Shown piece after piece: positions 27,230 to 35,518 of a stretch of 64,000 nt of DNA; within the stretch, counting starts at the first letter, position 1, and the number at the start of each line of letters is the position of its first letter. The position numbers were made by a program, and so were the translations under genes. Below the pieces are notes generated by a model. That model saw nothing but the letters and a program-made list of their open reading frames with translations. It had not been told where the DNA came from and did no database searches. Source of the DNA: Chryseobacterium scophthalmum (GTDB lineage: Bacteria > Bacteroidota > Bacteroidia > Flavobacteriales > Weeksellaceae); the NCBI RefSeq assembly GCF_900143185.1, contig NZ_FSRQ01000006.1:62001-126000 (forward strand). Direction: 5' to 3'.

Positions 27230-27571
27230 ATGATGTCAATAATTATTCTTGTGGGCGCATATCGTTATTATGCAGGTTTGGCCGAGAGATTTGGTAAAAC
27301 AAAATGGCATTTCGGGCTTTTGGCGATCGGTATTTATTTAGGATTCCAGCTATTGTTTTTGTTTTCCTACGGAATGTATGTTGCTTTTACAGATCCGAAT
27401 TCCTTGAATGACAATAATTACGCAGGTTTTTCTGGGATTAATATCATCAGTTGGCTATTTGCGATTGGCTGTGTTTACGGAGTGTACAGAATTCTTGAGA
27501 ACAGATTCATAAAAGAAAATACTCAAAGTCCGGTTTTGGAAATTGAAGAAATAGGAAGTAAAGAGTTATAA
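27230..27571 (+). CDS. small membrane protein
   Basis: A 113-residue protein with three hydrophobic segments: IIILVGAYRYYAGL (residues 4-17), HFGLLAIGIYLGFQLLFLFSYGMYVAF (about 27-53) and INIISWLFAIGCVYGVYRIL (about 70-89), and a Glu-rich C-terminal tail. It is not recognised. It lies 60 nt before the broken Crp/Fnr gene on the same strand. Confidence 0.6.
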   Translation: MMSIIILVGAYRYYAGLAERFGKTKWHFGLLAIGIYLGFQLLFLFSYGMYVAFTDPNSLNDNNYAGFSGINIISWLFAIGCVYGVYRILENRFIKENTQSPVLEIEEIGSKEL

Positions 27572-27630
27572 TAAATAATGGTGGGTCTGAAGTTTCAGAG
27601 TCACCATTTTAATTTTTAAAACGAATAACT

Positions 27631-28218
27631 ATGGATGAAATCGACAAATTAGCTTTTGCCCTCAATCACTTTGCCGGACTTACAGAAGAGGATTTCAAAT
27701 TATCTGAAAATTACTAGCTGCCAAAAACCTACAAAAAAGGAGATTTCTATAATCTTCGCGGCACAGTTTGTACCTATTTCGGGTTTATTATTGATGGCGT
27801 TTTCCGTTCTTACACAATTGAGGAAAAAACGGGCGAAGAGAAGAACGTTTTCTTGTATTCTGCGAATGGTTTTGTGGTTTCTTTTAAAAGTTTTATCAAT
27901 CAGATTCCTTGCGATTATCATACACAAGCTTTAACAGATGCTTCCATTATATTTATTCGTTATACAGATTTACTGGCATTGTATCATCAGTCGCATCGAT
28001 GGGAAAAATTCGGCAGACTTCTTGCGCAGGAGGCGTTTAATGTTACCATGTCGAGAATTGAAGGATTTATTTTAAAATCTCCCGAAGAACGATATTTAGA
28101 TTTGATCAAACAGCATCCCGATATTTTTAATAATGTTCCGTTGTATCATATTTCCTCTTATTTAGGAATTCAGGGACCATCTTTGAGTAGAATTCGAAAA
28201 AGAATCTCAGGAAAATAA
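27631..28218 (+). pseudogene. Crp/Fnr-family regulator interrupted by an in-frame TAG
   Basis: From ATG 27631 the frame reads MDEIDKLAFALNHFAGLTEEDF, an amber TAG at 27715-27717 (codon 29), then continues in the same frame for 166 codons to TAA. The continuation has the cyclic-nucleotide-binding beta roll (YKKGDFYNLRGTVCTYFGFIIDGVFRSY, EKNVFLYSANGFV) and a C-terminal helix-turn-helix region (FNNVPLYHISSYLGIQGPSLSRIRKRI). Combined length is 195 codons, normal for flavobacterial Crp/Fnr-like proteins. The only break is one codon, which could be a recent nonsense mutation or a base-call error. A shortened product could start at a later codon but would lose the first strand of the sensor domain. 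The DNA-binding part is intact. Confidence 0.8.
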
Positions 28219-28251
28219 ATTATTTTTTCCGAAGGTATATTTTATTTTTTA

Positions 28252-28373
28252 GGGCAGCTTTTTCCGTCTTCCACTCCCGCTTTTTTTCTGGTATTGCGAG
28301 CAAAATGAGGCAATCTTTGCAAAATTTCTCCGTCGCAATCCCAGAAAAAAGAGCTCCGTTCAAGCCGGGCTGC
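28252..28373. repeat. GGGCAGC...GGGCTGC dispersed element, copy 2
   Basis: Begins GGGCAGCTTTTTCCG and CTTCCACTCCC and ends CCGTTCAAGCCGGGCTGC. The core is a hairpin with arms CTTTTTTTCTGGTATTGCGA and TCGCAATCCCAGAAAAAAGAG. The ends match copy 1 at 13978; the core does not. Confidence 0.75.
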
Positions 28374-28599
28374 AGTGAAAGTACCAAAGTAAAAAGAACC
28401 AAGTAAAAAGTAAAAAGAATCAATTTAAAAATTCTGAAATATAAAAACCTCCAAACCTAAATTTCCTTAATCAAAATCAACTTTGTTGATCCCTTCAAAA
28501 CAAAAAAATCTTAATTCACTTAATACCTTAATTTTTCTTAATGGTAAAAAATCTGTGAGAAAAACACTTTTCTAATAAAATTTAATTCAGTTGTTACGA

Positions 28600-28617
28600 T
28601 TTTAACCAAGGTTAAAA
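28600..28617. promoter_or_regulatory. operator-like palindrome TTTTAACC/GGTTAAAA
   Basis: Two perfect 8-bp half sites separated by AA, 63 nt upstream of the hydrolase ATG and just before a minus-7-like GAACTTTG. The position suits a repressor or activator site for the hydrolase gene. Confidence 0.4.
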
Positions 28618-28679
28618 TTATCCTCATTTTATTCGCAGAACTTTGTCCCATAATTTAAAACCAACTAAAAATAAAAGTT

Positions 28680-29447
28680 ATGAAAACAAAAACAATCGTA
28701 TTAATTCATGGATTATTTGTGAACAATACAAGCTGGAAAGAATGGAAAACTTATTTCGAAGCAAAAGGCTACACAGTACATACACCTGCAAATCCTGGAC
28801 ATGAAGGAAATCCTGTTGATTTAAAGAAAAATATTCCATCAGATCTGAAAGATGTAGGTTTCGATGATGTGGTAAAATATTTATCAACATTTATCGACAC
28901 ACTTCCTGAAAAACCAATCATTATAGGGCATTCTTTCGGTGGATTGATGGTTCAGAAATTAATTGATATGGGAAAAGCTGTTGCTGGAGTAAGTATTGAT
29001 GGCGCTCCTCCAAAAAATGTGATGGCTCCTTTTTCTACCGTGAAAATCGTTTGGCCTGTTGTAAATTTCTTCAAAGGAAATACAGCATTTTTAGGAACTA
29101 AAGAATGGTATCACAAAGCATTTTTTAATAATTATTCTAAAGAAGAAAGCGATAAGTTATATGAAGCTGTTGCTGCTCCGGAAAGCAGAAAGTTGGCAAG
29201 AGATCCGCTTTTTAAATCTTCAGCAAAATTAGATTTAAATAAACCACACGAGCCGTTATTATTTATTGCAGGTTCTAATGACCACATTTTTCCCGCAAAG
29301 TTTTCAAAGAAAATTGCAGATGCCTATAAAGACAAAAACAGTGTGGTAGATTTTAAAGAATTTGAGGGTAGAAGTCATTTTATTGCTGGTGAAAAAGGCT
29401 GGGAAGAAGTTGCTGGCTATATTTTAAACTGGCTTGAAAAACAATAA
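28680..29447 (+). CDS. alpha/beta hydrolase
   Basis: A 255-residue soluble alpha/beta-hydrolase fold enzyme without signal peptide. The N-terminal strand TIVLIHGLFVNNTSWKEW holds the HG oxyanion motif, the nucleophile elbow is IIIGHSFGGLM (Ser near residue 83), the acid is in LLFIAGSNDHIFP (Asp near 200) and the His in FEGRSHFIAGEKGW (near 234). The closest recognised type is the esterase/haloperoxidase-like class often induced by stress or antibiotics in flavobacteria, but the substrate is unknown. It has a dedicated upstream region with a palindromic site, so it is probably regulated. Confidence 0.85.
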   Translation: MKTKTIVLIHGLFVNNTSWKEWKTYFEAKGYTVHTPANPGHEGNPVDLKKNIPSDLKDVGFDDVVKYLSTFIDTLPEKPIIIGHSFGGLMVQKLIDMGKAVAGVSIDGAPPKNVMAPFSTVKIVWPVVNFFKGNTAFLGTKEWYHKAFFNNYSKEESDKLYEAVAAPESRKLARDPLFKSSAKLDLNKPHEPLLFIAGSNDHIFPAKFSKKIADAYKDKNSVVDFKEFEGRSHFIAGEKGWEEVAGYILNWLEKQ

Positions 29448-29530
29448 TGTAAATATTTCAGAAATAAAACGATCTTGTATTTTCTCATACAATTTTACAT
29501 ACTTGTAAAGCCTGTAAAATTTTAAAGCCG

Positions 29531-29538
29531 TATTTTTG
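29531..29538 (+). promoter_or_regulatory. minus-7 box TATTTTTG for the ABC exporter
   Basis: Exact TAnnTTTG match 42 nt before ATG 29581, with a TTG at 29503. Transcription from here excludes the TTG codon at 29536 as a start. Confidence 0.45.
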
Positions 29539-29580
29539 CAGAGAATTTTTTCAAAACAATTCTTTACGTCAATTTCAATA

Positions 29581-31338
29581 ATGAAAAAACAAGATACTTG
29601 GGCAATTGTAAAAAGGCTTTTCTTCATTGGGATGAAGTTTCGTTCTTGGTTTATTTTTACCCTGATTATTTCCATCATATTATCGGTTGTTTCTACATAC
29701 AGACCTTATCTTACAATGCAGATTGTAGATAATGACATCACGAAGCTTAAAGATAAAGCGCTCATGATGAAGCATATTTATGCTTTGGTTGGGTTGGTTT
29801 TTGCCGAAACGATTTTAAATTTCTTTTTAGTTTATTTTTCAAACTATATTTCGCAGAATGTTATCAGAGACATTCGTGAAAGGCTTTATAATAAGCTGAT
29901 TTATTTCAGAACTGCTTTTTTTGACAAAACTCCGATCGGTCAGTTAGTGACAAGAGCTGTTGGTGATGTAGAAACTATTGCAACAGTTTATACAGATGGT
30001 TTTCTAATGGTTTTCGGAGATGTTTTAAGAATTGTCTTCGTTTTATTTATGATGTTTCAGGTTGATGTGCATCTGAGTTATATTTCTCTTGCCATTTTAC
30101 CTTTAATGGTTGTGATTACAAGATTTTTCCAGAAAAGACTGAAGAAAGCTTTTGGTGATGAAAGAACCTGGACTTCTAATCAAAACTCTTTTGTGCAGGA
30201 AAGATTGGCGGGAATGCCGATTATTCAGGTGTTTAACAGACAGAAAGCAGAATTTAAAAAGTTTGATGATATTAATATCACTTTAAAAAGTGCTTTGTTG
30301 AGAACGGTTTTTATCTTCTCCTTGTTTTTTCCTGTTGTTGAATTGATTTCATCTCTTTTTATTGGTTTCGTTCTTTTCTATGGAGGTTATATTACCATCA
30401 GTGCAGGTGTTGTAATTGCATTTATTCAGTTTATTTCGATGTTGATTCGTCCTTTACGACAGATTGCAGACCGTTTCAATAATATTCAGCGTGGAATTGT
30501 TGGTGCAGAAAGAGTTTTAGGCGTGATGGATGAAGATTATGCAATGCCAAATACTGGAACTGTAAAAAAAGATCATTTCGACGGAAAAATAGAATTCAAA
30601 AATGTTCGTTTTGCTTATGACGAAAAACAGGAGGTTTTAAAAGGAATTGATTTTAAAGTTAATCCGGGAGAAACTGTGGCAATTGTCGGAGCAACCGGAG
30701 CCGGTAAATCTACGATTATCAGTTTAATTACAAGACTTTACGATATCAATTCGGGTGAAATTTACATTGATGATGTTGAGCTTAAAGATTACGAACTGTA
30801 TAATCTGAGAAGTCATATCGGTGTGGTTTTACAGGATGTTTTCCTATTCCATGGAAGTATTTACGAAAATCTTGCATTTGGTGATGATGAAGTGACTTTA
30901 GAAAAAATAAAGGCCGGCGCAAAAGAAATTGAAGTTGATAACTTTATTGAAAGTCTTCCCGGAGGTTACGAATTTGTGGTGAGCGAAAGAGGTTCGTCTA
31001 TTTCATTAGGACAAAGACAGCTTTTATCTTTCCTAAGAGCTTATTTATCAGATCCTAAAATCTTGATCTTGGATGAAGCTACTTCATCAATAGACCACGA
31101 AAGTGAAAAATTAATCCAGAGAGCGACCGAAAAAATTACTAAAAACAGAACATCAATTATCATTGCCCACAGACTTTCAACCATCGAGAAAGCCGATAAA
31201 ATTATCGTGATGGAACATGGTAAAATCGTTGAAGAAGGTAAACATCTGGAGCTTTTAGATAAAAACGGATATTATTCTACTTTATATAAAGCGCAGCTGA
31301 GACACGAAGTTGAGGTAGAAGAAAAACAGAGTTTATAA
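29581..31338 (+). CDS. ABC exporter, fused membrane and ATPase domains
   Basis: I chose ATG 29581 (MKKQDTWAIVKRLF); an upstream TTG in frame overlaps the promoter box. The 585-residue protein is a half-transporter of the MsbA/LmrA type: six hydrophobic helices in residues 1-300, then an ATPase with Walker A IVGATGAGKSTIISL (about 378-392), Q-loop GVVLQDVFLF, signature SISLGQRQLLSFLRA (LSGGQ replaced by SLGQ), Walker B PKILILDEATSSID and the switch IIAHRLST. It acts as a homodimer or heterodimer exporting lipids or drugs; the substrate cannot be told. The gene is alone and its stop overlaps the convergent next gene by 6 nt. Confidence 0.92.
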   Translation: MKKQDTWAIVKRLFFIGMKFRSWFIFTLIISIILSVVSTYRPYLTMQIVDNDITKLKDKALMMKHIYALVGLVFAETILNFFLVYFSNYISQNVIRDIRERLYNKLIYFRTAFFDKTPIGQLVTRAVGDVETIATVYTDGFLMVFGDVLRIVFVLFMMFQVDVHLSYISLAILPLMVVITRFFQKRLKKAFGDERTWTSNQNSFVQERLAGMPIIQVFNRQKAEFKKFDDINITLKSALLRTVFIFSLFFPVVELISSLFIGFVLFYGGYITISAGVVIAFIQFISMLIRPLRQIADRFNNIQRGIVGAERVLGVMDEDYAMPNTGTVKKDHFDGKIEFKNVRFAYDEKQEVLKGIDFKVNPGETVAIVGATGAGKSTIISLITRLYDINSGEIYIDDVELKDYELYNLRSHIGVVLQDVFLFHGSIYENLAFGDDEVTLEKIKAGAKEIEVDNFIESLPGGYEFVVSERGSSISLGQRQLLSFLRAYLSDPKILILDEATSSIDHESEKLIQRATEKITKNRTSIIIAHRLSTIEKADKIIVMEHGKIVEEGKHLELLDKNGYYSTLYKAQLRHEVEVEEKQSL

Positions 31339-31683
31339 ACCGTAAGGAATTATTTCTAAATCTTTTTTCCAGCTTTCACCATATTTCTTGTTTAAATATT
31401 GTGCAACTTCCTGATTGTTCTTTTTTGCTTTTTCAGACATGAATGGAGTGATAACGCAGTTTTCATACACTACGTGTACTCCGTATTTTTCTTTGAAGCT
31501 ATCATGGTTTCGTGACATGATTCCGAACTGCATAAAGTACTTTACTTTTTCATCTTTATTGGAAGTATTGTGATTTTCATTTCCCTTTTTAGTTTCTAAA
31601 ATTACGGGCTCATATTGTTGTGCAGAAATTGACATTGAAGTCGCTGTAAAAATAATCAGAGAAACAGTTTTGAAGATTTTCAT
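31333..31683 (-). CDS. small secreted hypothetical protein
   Basis: I chose ATG 31683 because it opens a Sec signal peptide (MKIFKTVSLIIFTATSMSISA, cleavage before QQYEP); an ATG 26 codons upstream would precede it with a polar extension. The mature protein of about 95 residues carries FKEKYGVHVVYENCVITPFMSEKAKKNNQEVAQYLNKKYG, a conserved-looking core with one Cys. Similar small exported proteins are common in flavobacteria, but I know no function. It overlaps the ABC exporter gene tail to tail. Confidence 0.65.
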   Translation of the reverse strand: MKIFKTVSLIIFTATSMSISAQQYEPVILETKKGNENHNTSNKDEKVKYFMQFGIMSRNHDSFKEKYGVHVVYENCVITPFMSEKAKKNNQEVAQYLNKKYGESWKKDLEIIPYGL

Positions 31684-32060
31684 GGTGTTGTATTTCCCTT
31701 TTTGATGTTTAAAATTGCTTAAGGTTAAATTTTTTTCTGATTTCTGTGAAATTTTATTCATTAATAAAATTCTTTTTTAAACTTAATTTCGTTAATTGAT
31801 TCAATAAGAATCAATTATGCAAACTGCGATTAAATCGCCATTTGTTAACATTGAGTTCACATTAAATTTACTTTTCATTAATAACTAAACAGTTAGGTAT
31901 AGTTTTTGCAATTAAGATAAATCATTAAAAATTTACTAAACCCCATTGCTGGTTTAAATATATTTGCTAAATTTATTAAAAATTTAACCTTCTATTGAAT
32001 TTTATAGGGGTTGATGATGAAAAAAATGATGATTTTCTAACTTAAAAACAAAATGTAAAG
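31684..32060. other. 377-bp divergent intergenic region
   Basis: Very A+T-rich, between two divergent small genes. It contains a minus-7 box for the plus-strand gene (31959) and no other recognisable signal; no repeat or coding sequence was seen. Confidence 0.4.
31959..31966 (+). promoter_or_regulatory. minus-7 box TATATTTG for the gene at 32061
   Basis: TAnnTTTG match, giving a leader of about 90 nt. Confidence 0.3.
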
Positions 32061-32273
32061 ATGAATAATATTCAAGACGAATTTCAGGTCTTAAAAGATG
32101 AATTGAAAAAATTGAACATTGATGTTCAAAAAATTGTAAAAGTAGGCAACGGAAGTATGGATTTCCATGAAGTGTTTTACAAATCTCCAAGATATGAGGA
32201 TGTGAAGACGGTTTATGTACAAAGACACACGATGGATAATTTGATTTCCAGATTTAAAGAATGCTATAGCTAA
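32061..32273 (+). CDS. small hypothetical protein (70 aa)
   Basis: A soluble protein with an N-terminal amphipathic helix (EFQVLKDELKKLNIDVQKIVKVG), then MDFHEVFYKSPRYEDVKTVYVQRHTMDNLISRF. It is not recognised. It has its own upstream box and is followed 8 nt later by a strong terminator, which supports a real single-gene unit. Size and charge pattern would suit a small regulator or ribosome-associated protein; that is speculation. Confidence 0.6.
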   Translation: MNNIQDEFQVLKDELKKLNIDVQKIVKVGNGSMDFHEVFYKSPRYEDVKTVYVQRHTMDNLISRFKECYS

Positions 32274-32280
32274 AAATATT

Positions 32281-32317
32281 AAAAGCGCCTCAGAAAATTT
32301 CTAAGGTGCTTTTTTTA
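32281..32317 (+). terminator. terminator of the 70-aa gene
   Basis: Arms AAAAGCGCCT and AGGTGCTTTT (one G-T pair) followed by seven T. Confidence 0.75.
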
Positions 32318-32568
32318 TGCTGAATTATTAGTGCATGTTTAAGTTTGATATTTATTTTCACCATTAAGAAATTTAAAATCATTTAACTTAAAAAAACTTA
32401 ATAAAAATCAATCTATTGATTTCTTAAATTTATTTGGCTTAATTAACTAAAAATCTTAATGTTAAAAATAAGAATAAACAAAGTTTATTTAATTAAGAAA
32501 TCGAAGATTCGACACAGTCAAAATTAAGAATGGTTATTGAAAAATTATTTACAAATTTAAACAGACTT

Positions 32569-33336
32569 TTAGAATCTATATCCTAAAGAAAAACCACTTC
32601 TGAAACCTGCCCAAGGTCCGTCTACTTTAATTCTGGCTCCATTTGCATTCGTTTCTACGGTGTAATCTACAAAAGGAACATCTAAGTTTTCAATTTCTTT
32701 TTTTAGCTGTGCCTGCATTTCGGGGGTAAGAACGATATCACTTGTCAGGCTGAAGTCTCCTTTTCCTGATCCGTAATGTGCTCCGGCAATCCAAAAATCC
32801 AAAACAAAACTATGCTGTTTATTAAGAAAAAACTGCGCACCCACCATCAAACCGCCACTGTTTCCATTAGCGTCTCCCAAACCTTTTAATGGAATTGGAA
32901 TGGTTGTATTAAATGCAGTGTAATCATAAGTAAAATCAAAAGTATTGGTAGAAACTTTTGAATATCGGTAATAAGGTGCAAAATAAAATCCTTTTCCATA
33001 CCCTTCACCAATGTAAAATCTCGGCTCTATGGTAAAGTTGGTTGCTTTTATTTTAAGATTTTGAAATCTTTTTTCATCCTCATCACTCAAAAAAGCATTC
33101 ATAAACGGAACTTTACCTTCTGCAACGGTTCCGAAACCTACATTTACAGCAAACCAGCGGTTGATCGATCTTTCGTATGATAGATTAATATTTCTGAAAG
33201 CATATCCTGTAACATTGGTTTTAATAATATTCATTTTATCTTCCGGAATTGCCGATGCGGGTTCATAATTTACGATTTCCTGAGCTGTTGCTTCAGAAAT
33301 AATGAGGTAGGAGATAATAAGAAATAGTTTTTTCAT
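32569..33336 (-). CDS. outer-membrane beta-barrel protein (DUF3575-like)
   Basis: Signal peptide MKKLFLIISYLIISEATAQ. The rest alternates in barrel-strand fashion: INLSYERSINRWFAVNVGFGTV, FTIEPRFYIGEGYGKGFYFAPYYRYSKVSTN, GGLMVGAQFFLNKQHSFVLDFWIAGAHYG, and a C-terminal FRSGFSLGYRF ending in Phe as needed for barrel assembly. The KTNVTGYAFRNINLSYERSIN opening resembles DUF3575 proteins of Bacteroidota. Length 255 would allow 8 to 10 strands. Function is unknown; a structural or small-solute pore role is likely. Confidence 0.8.
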   Translation of the reverse strand: MKKLFLIISYLIISEATAQEIVNYEPASAIPEDKMNIIKTNVTGYAFRNINLSYERSINRWFAVNVGFGTVAEGKVPFMNAFLSDEDEKRFQNLKIKATNFTIEPRFYIGEGYGKGFYFAPYYRYSKVSTNTFDFTYDYTAFNTTIPIPLKGLGDANGNSGGLMVGAQFFLNKQHSFVLDFWIAGAHYGSGKGDFSLTSDIVLTPEMQAQLKKEIENLDVPFVDYTVETNANGARIKVDGPWAGFRSGFSLGYRF

Positions 33337-33424
33337 GGCTTTAAAATTTTAATTAAAAATAGATATAAAAGCGATCGTGTATGATGACAAATGAAAGAAC
33401 GTAAGTTTATGAAAACATTAAATC

Positions 33425-33453
33425 AAAAACCGTTCTAAAATCTTAGAACGGTT
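33425..33453 (-). terminator. terminator, AAACCGTTC-type hairpin, copy 1
   Basis: Perfect 11-bp stem (arm AACCGTTCTAA) with a 4-nt loop, 104 nt beyond the end of the gene at 33557 on the minus strand; A tract upstream gives the U run. Confidence 0.6.
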
Positions 33454-33556
33454 GTAAATTTTATAAAAATAATTTTATTTCTTTATGAATTCTTATCTAT
33501 TATAAGAGTTTGAAATAATATTAGTTAGATCTTACATTATATTTAAAAACTATTTT

Positions 33557-34384
33557 CTATTCTAAATGTAATATTTTTTTCACCAATGGTTCAAATACAA
33601 TTCCTAATATCCAAATAATTACTGACCATATAATAAATAAAAATCGATTATTTCTTATGATTTCAAATATTCCAGATATACTTAAACCATATTGTTTTAG
33701 TAAACCTGTCTTAACTTTTAATTTGCCTTTTTCTTCAAGTAATAATATTCGATCTATTATTTCAATTTTTCTTCCTGTAGACATATGTAGTTTTAAAAAA
33801 TTTTTATCTTCGAAAGCTTGTGCCTCATCAGCTCCTATCATTGCATCACGAGTGGTTATATTATTATTATGAGCTAAATTTAATAATTGTCCATTTGGTT
33901 CATGATATTCAAATTGGAAAGTGTATAAATGTCCAATAATAGATGATAAGTCAAATTTGTGATCACTAGGAATAGTTTTTGGCTTACCTCCTAAAATTTT
34001 GAATCGATTTGAAATAGCTTCAAATCCAAAATTCGTATTTCTCATATTCCAATGAATCCAATATTTATTGGAGTTTTTTTCTACAAATCGATAAAAATCG
34101 ATTAGCATTTTTTTTTCTAAAGAATTGTATTGAGAATCAGTTAGGGTCGAGAGCGCATTCCCATCAATTTGTGCTTGAATATGAATTGAGAAAGTTATTA
34201 TATCATTTGTACCCCTATCTTTAATACAAATTGATGTTATTCTAGGTGTTCTACCATCTAAATTGAAAAAAGATTCACAACTGTAATGAATTATTAATAT
34301 TTTAGTTGTTGATTTTCTTAATATATCAATTTTTTCTTTTCCAATTTTTCTTTCTTCTAAACGGACTGATGAAATAATATTCAT
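33557..34384 (-). CDS. C-terminally membrane-anchored unknown protein
   Basis: I do not recognise this 275-residue protein. It lacks a signal peptide. Strand-like KILIIHYSCESFF near residue 29, ITSICIKD and IITFSIH, then YWIHWNMRNTNFGFEAISNRFKILGGKP (about 107-134), KFDLSSIIGHLY, and TTRDAMIGADEAQAFEDKNFLKLHMSTGRKI (about 176-206) follow. The order of acidic and aromatic motifs recalls a DEDD/RNase H-like exonuclease, but the match is weak. The last 30 residues contain one hydrophobic helix (FLFIIWSVIIWILGIVF), so the soluble domain faces the cytoplasm from a tail anchor. It is even more A+T-rich than its neighbours, a hint of transfer. Confidence 0.65.
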   Translation of the reverse strand: MNIISSVRLEERKIGKEKIDILRKSTTKILIIHYSCESFFNLDGRTPRITSICIKDRGTNDIITFSIHIQAQIDGNALSTLTDSQYNSLEKKMLIDFYRFVEKNSNKYWIHWNMRNTNFGFEAISNRFKILGGKPKTIPSDHKFDLSSIIGHLYTFQFEYHEPNGQLLNLAHNNNITTRDAMIGADEAQAFEDKNFLKLHMSTGRKIEIIDRILLLEEKGKLKVKTGLLKQYGLSISGIFEIIRNNRFLFIIWSVIIWILGIVFEPLVKKILHLE

Positions 34385-34422
34385 TTAATTTAAATGTATT
34401 AATTGCTGCTATAATAAATTAA

Positions 34423-35397
34423 CTATTTCTTTATGAATTTAGTAGTTTCTTTTGTCGTTTTTGAACCTGAAACTTCAATGAAATAAGCAGCGGGTGGTAA
34501 TTCTGAAACTTCAATTTTCCCGGATTTTACATCTGTGGTTTTAACCAGCTTTCCATCTAAGCCATAAATTTTAATTTTAGAATTTTTTGAAGTATTACCT
34601 TTTAATTGAATAAAATCCTGCGCCGGATTTGGATAAATGCTTAGTTTCTCTTTTAATTTTAAATCTGAAACTGCTAGAAAAGTTTCATTTAAAGCTTGTG
34701 CTATATTGGTGTTTTGCGGAGTTCCCTGAACAGTAATCACTGCATTGGTTGTACTTAGTAGTGGAGCTTTGTGCAGATTGTCATAATAGGCATATGTTGT
34801 ATTGGCAATAGTTCCTACCGGAAAACCAAACACAGTAAGGTTGAAGTTCTGTATTGATTTTATCCTTAAAACATTTGGATACGTTTTCGTTCCGATGAGA
34901 AGAGTTCCGTAAGCGTCCGCTGAAATGGCAATGGTTCCCGAAAAATTTCCCGATCCTGCAGTTGCGCTGAATGTACCTGAAGCTGTATCGTTTTCAGAAT
35001 AACCAAAAGCTGCAGGATAACCAATGAAAGTTCCGTTGTTGGTAGAAAAATTCAGCGTGGCATCCGGAGTTACCAATCCTGTAATTTCAAGTTTTGAAGC
35101 GGTTTGTTTGTAGTAAGATGTACTTCCGCCACCTGTCATTTTAATAGTCGATCCCGGAAAAGTAGAAATCTCTGTGGAACTTGGTGCAGAATAAGTTGCT
35201 GAAGATGCAGAGCCGGCTGTTAAACTTGTATTCGTAAAGGTTACATTATTACCTGTTGCAGAATTATCTACCGTTCCGTTGATATTAACATTGTTGACGA
35301 TTTCACCGATAATAGGATCATTAAATGCTTTTGTAATCGTAGTTTGAGCAGATAAGAAACCTGTAGTGGAAATTAAAATAAGGAGAGTTTTTTTCAT
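34423..35397 (-). CDS. type IX secretion cargo protein with C-terminal sorting domain
   Basis: Signal peptide MKKTLLILISTTGFLSAQ; a Ser/Thr/Gly-rich middle (residues 20-235) of beta character with no catalytic motif seen; and at about 250-324 a type A sorting domain LSIYPNPAQDFIQLKG, IKIYGLDGKLV and ELPPAAYFIEVSGSKTTKETTKFIKK. The sorting domain sends the protein through the outer-membrane T9SS and is normally cleaved off. The product is therefore surface-exposed or released. The middle could be an adhesin or a coat protein. T9SS itself is not encoded in this window. Confidence 0.88.
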   Translation of the reverse strand: MKKTLLILISTTGFLSAQTTITKAFNDPIIGEIVNNVNINGTVDNSATGNNVTFTNTSLTAGSASSATYSAPSSTEISTFPGSTIKMTGGGSTSYYKQTASKLEITGLVTPDATLNFSTNNGTFIGYPAAFGYSENDTASGTFSATAGSGNFSGTIAISADAYGTLLIGTKTYPNVLRIKSIQNFNLTVFGFPVGTIANTTYAYYDNLHKAPLLSTTNAVITVQGTPQNTNIAQALNETFLAVSDLKLKEKLSIYPNPAQDFIQLKGNTSKNSKIKIYGLDGKLVKTTDVKSGKIEVSELPPAAYFIEVSGSKTTKETTKFIKK

Positions 35398-35460
35398 TTT
35401 TCACTTTTTATAAAGATAAATCATTTGTGAAATATTTTTCATAAATTTTTGATTACCAAT

Positions 35461-35491
35461 AAAAAAAATCCACTCAAGTAATCTTAAGTGG
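35461..35491 (-). terminator. terminator of ribB
   Basis: Arms TCCACTCAAG and CTTAAGTGGA (one mismatch); the A tract at 35461-35467 gives the U run on the minus strand, 28 nt past the ribB stop. Confidence 0.65.
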
Positions 35492-35518
35492 ACTTCTACT
35501 GTGCGTTAAACCGATATT

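Larger units (their letters stand above)
28219..28679. other. 461-bp intergenic region before the alpha/beta hydrolase
   Basis: Holds the GGGCAGC element (28252-28373), an A+T-rich stretch ending in TTTTTCTTAATGGT (28541-28554) whose word CCATTAAGAAA recurs at 32360, an operator-like palindrome at 28600 and a weak minus-7 box GAACTTTG at 28638. No coding sequence was seen. Confidence 0.5.

Noticed and set aside
29536..29580. TTG start for the ABC exporter 15 codons upstream
   Set aside because: It lies in the minus-7 box, so it would not be in the transcript.
31333..31338. Six-nt overlap of convergent genes as a regulatory feature
   Set aside because: Tail-to-tail overlaps of this size are ordinary in compact genomes.
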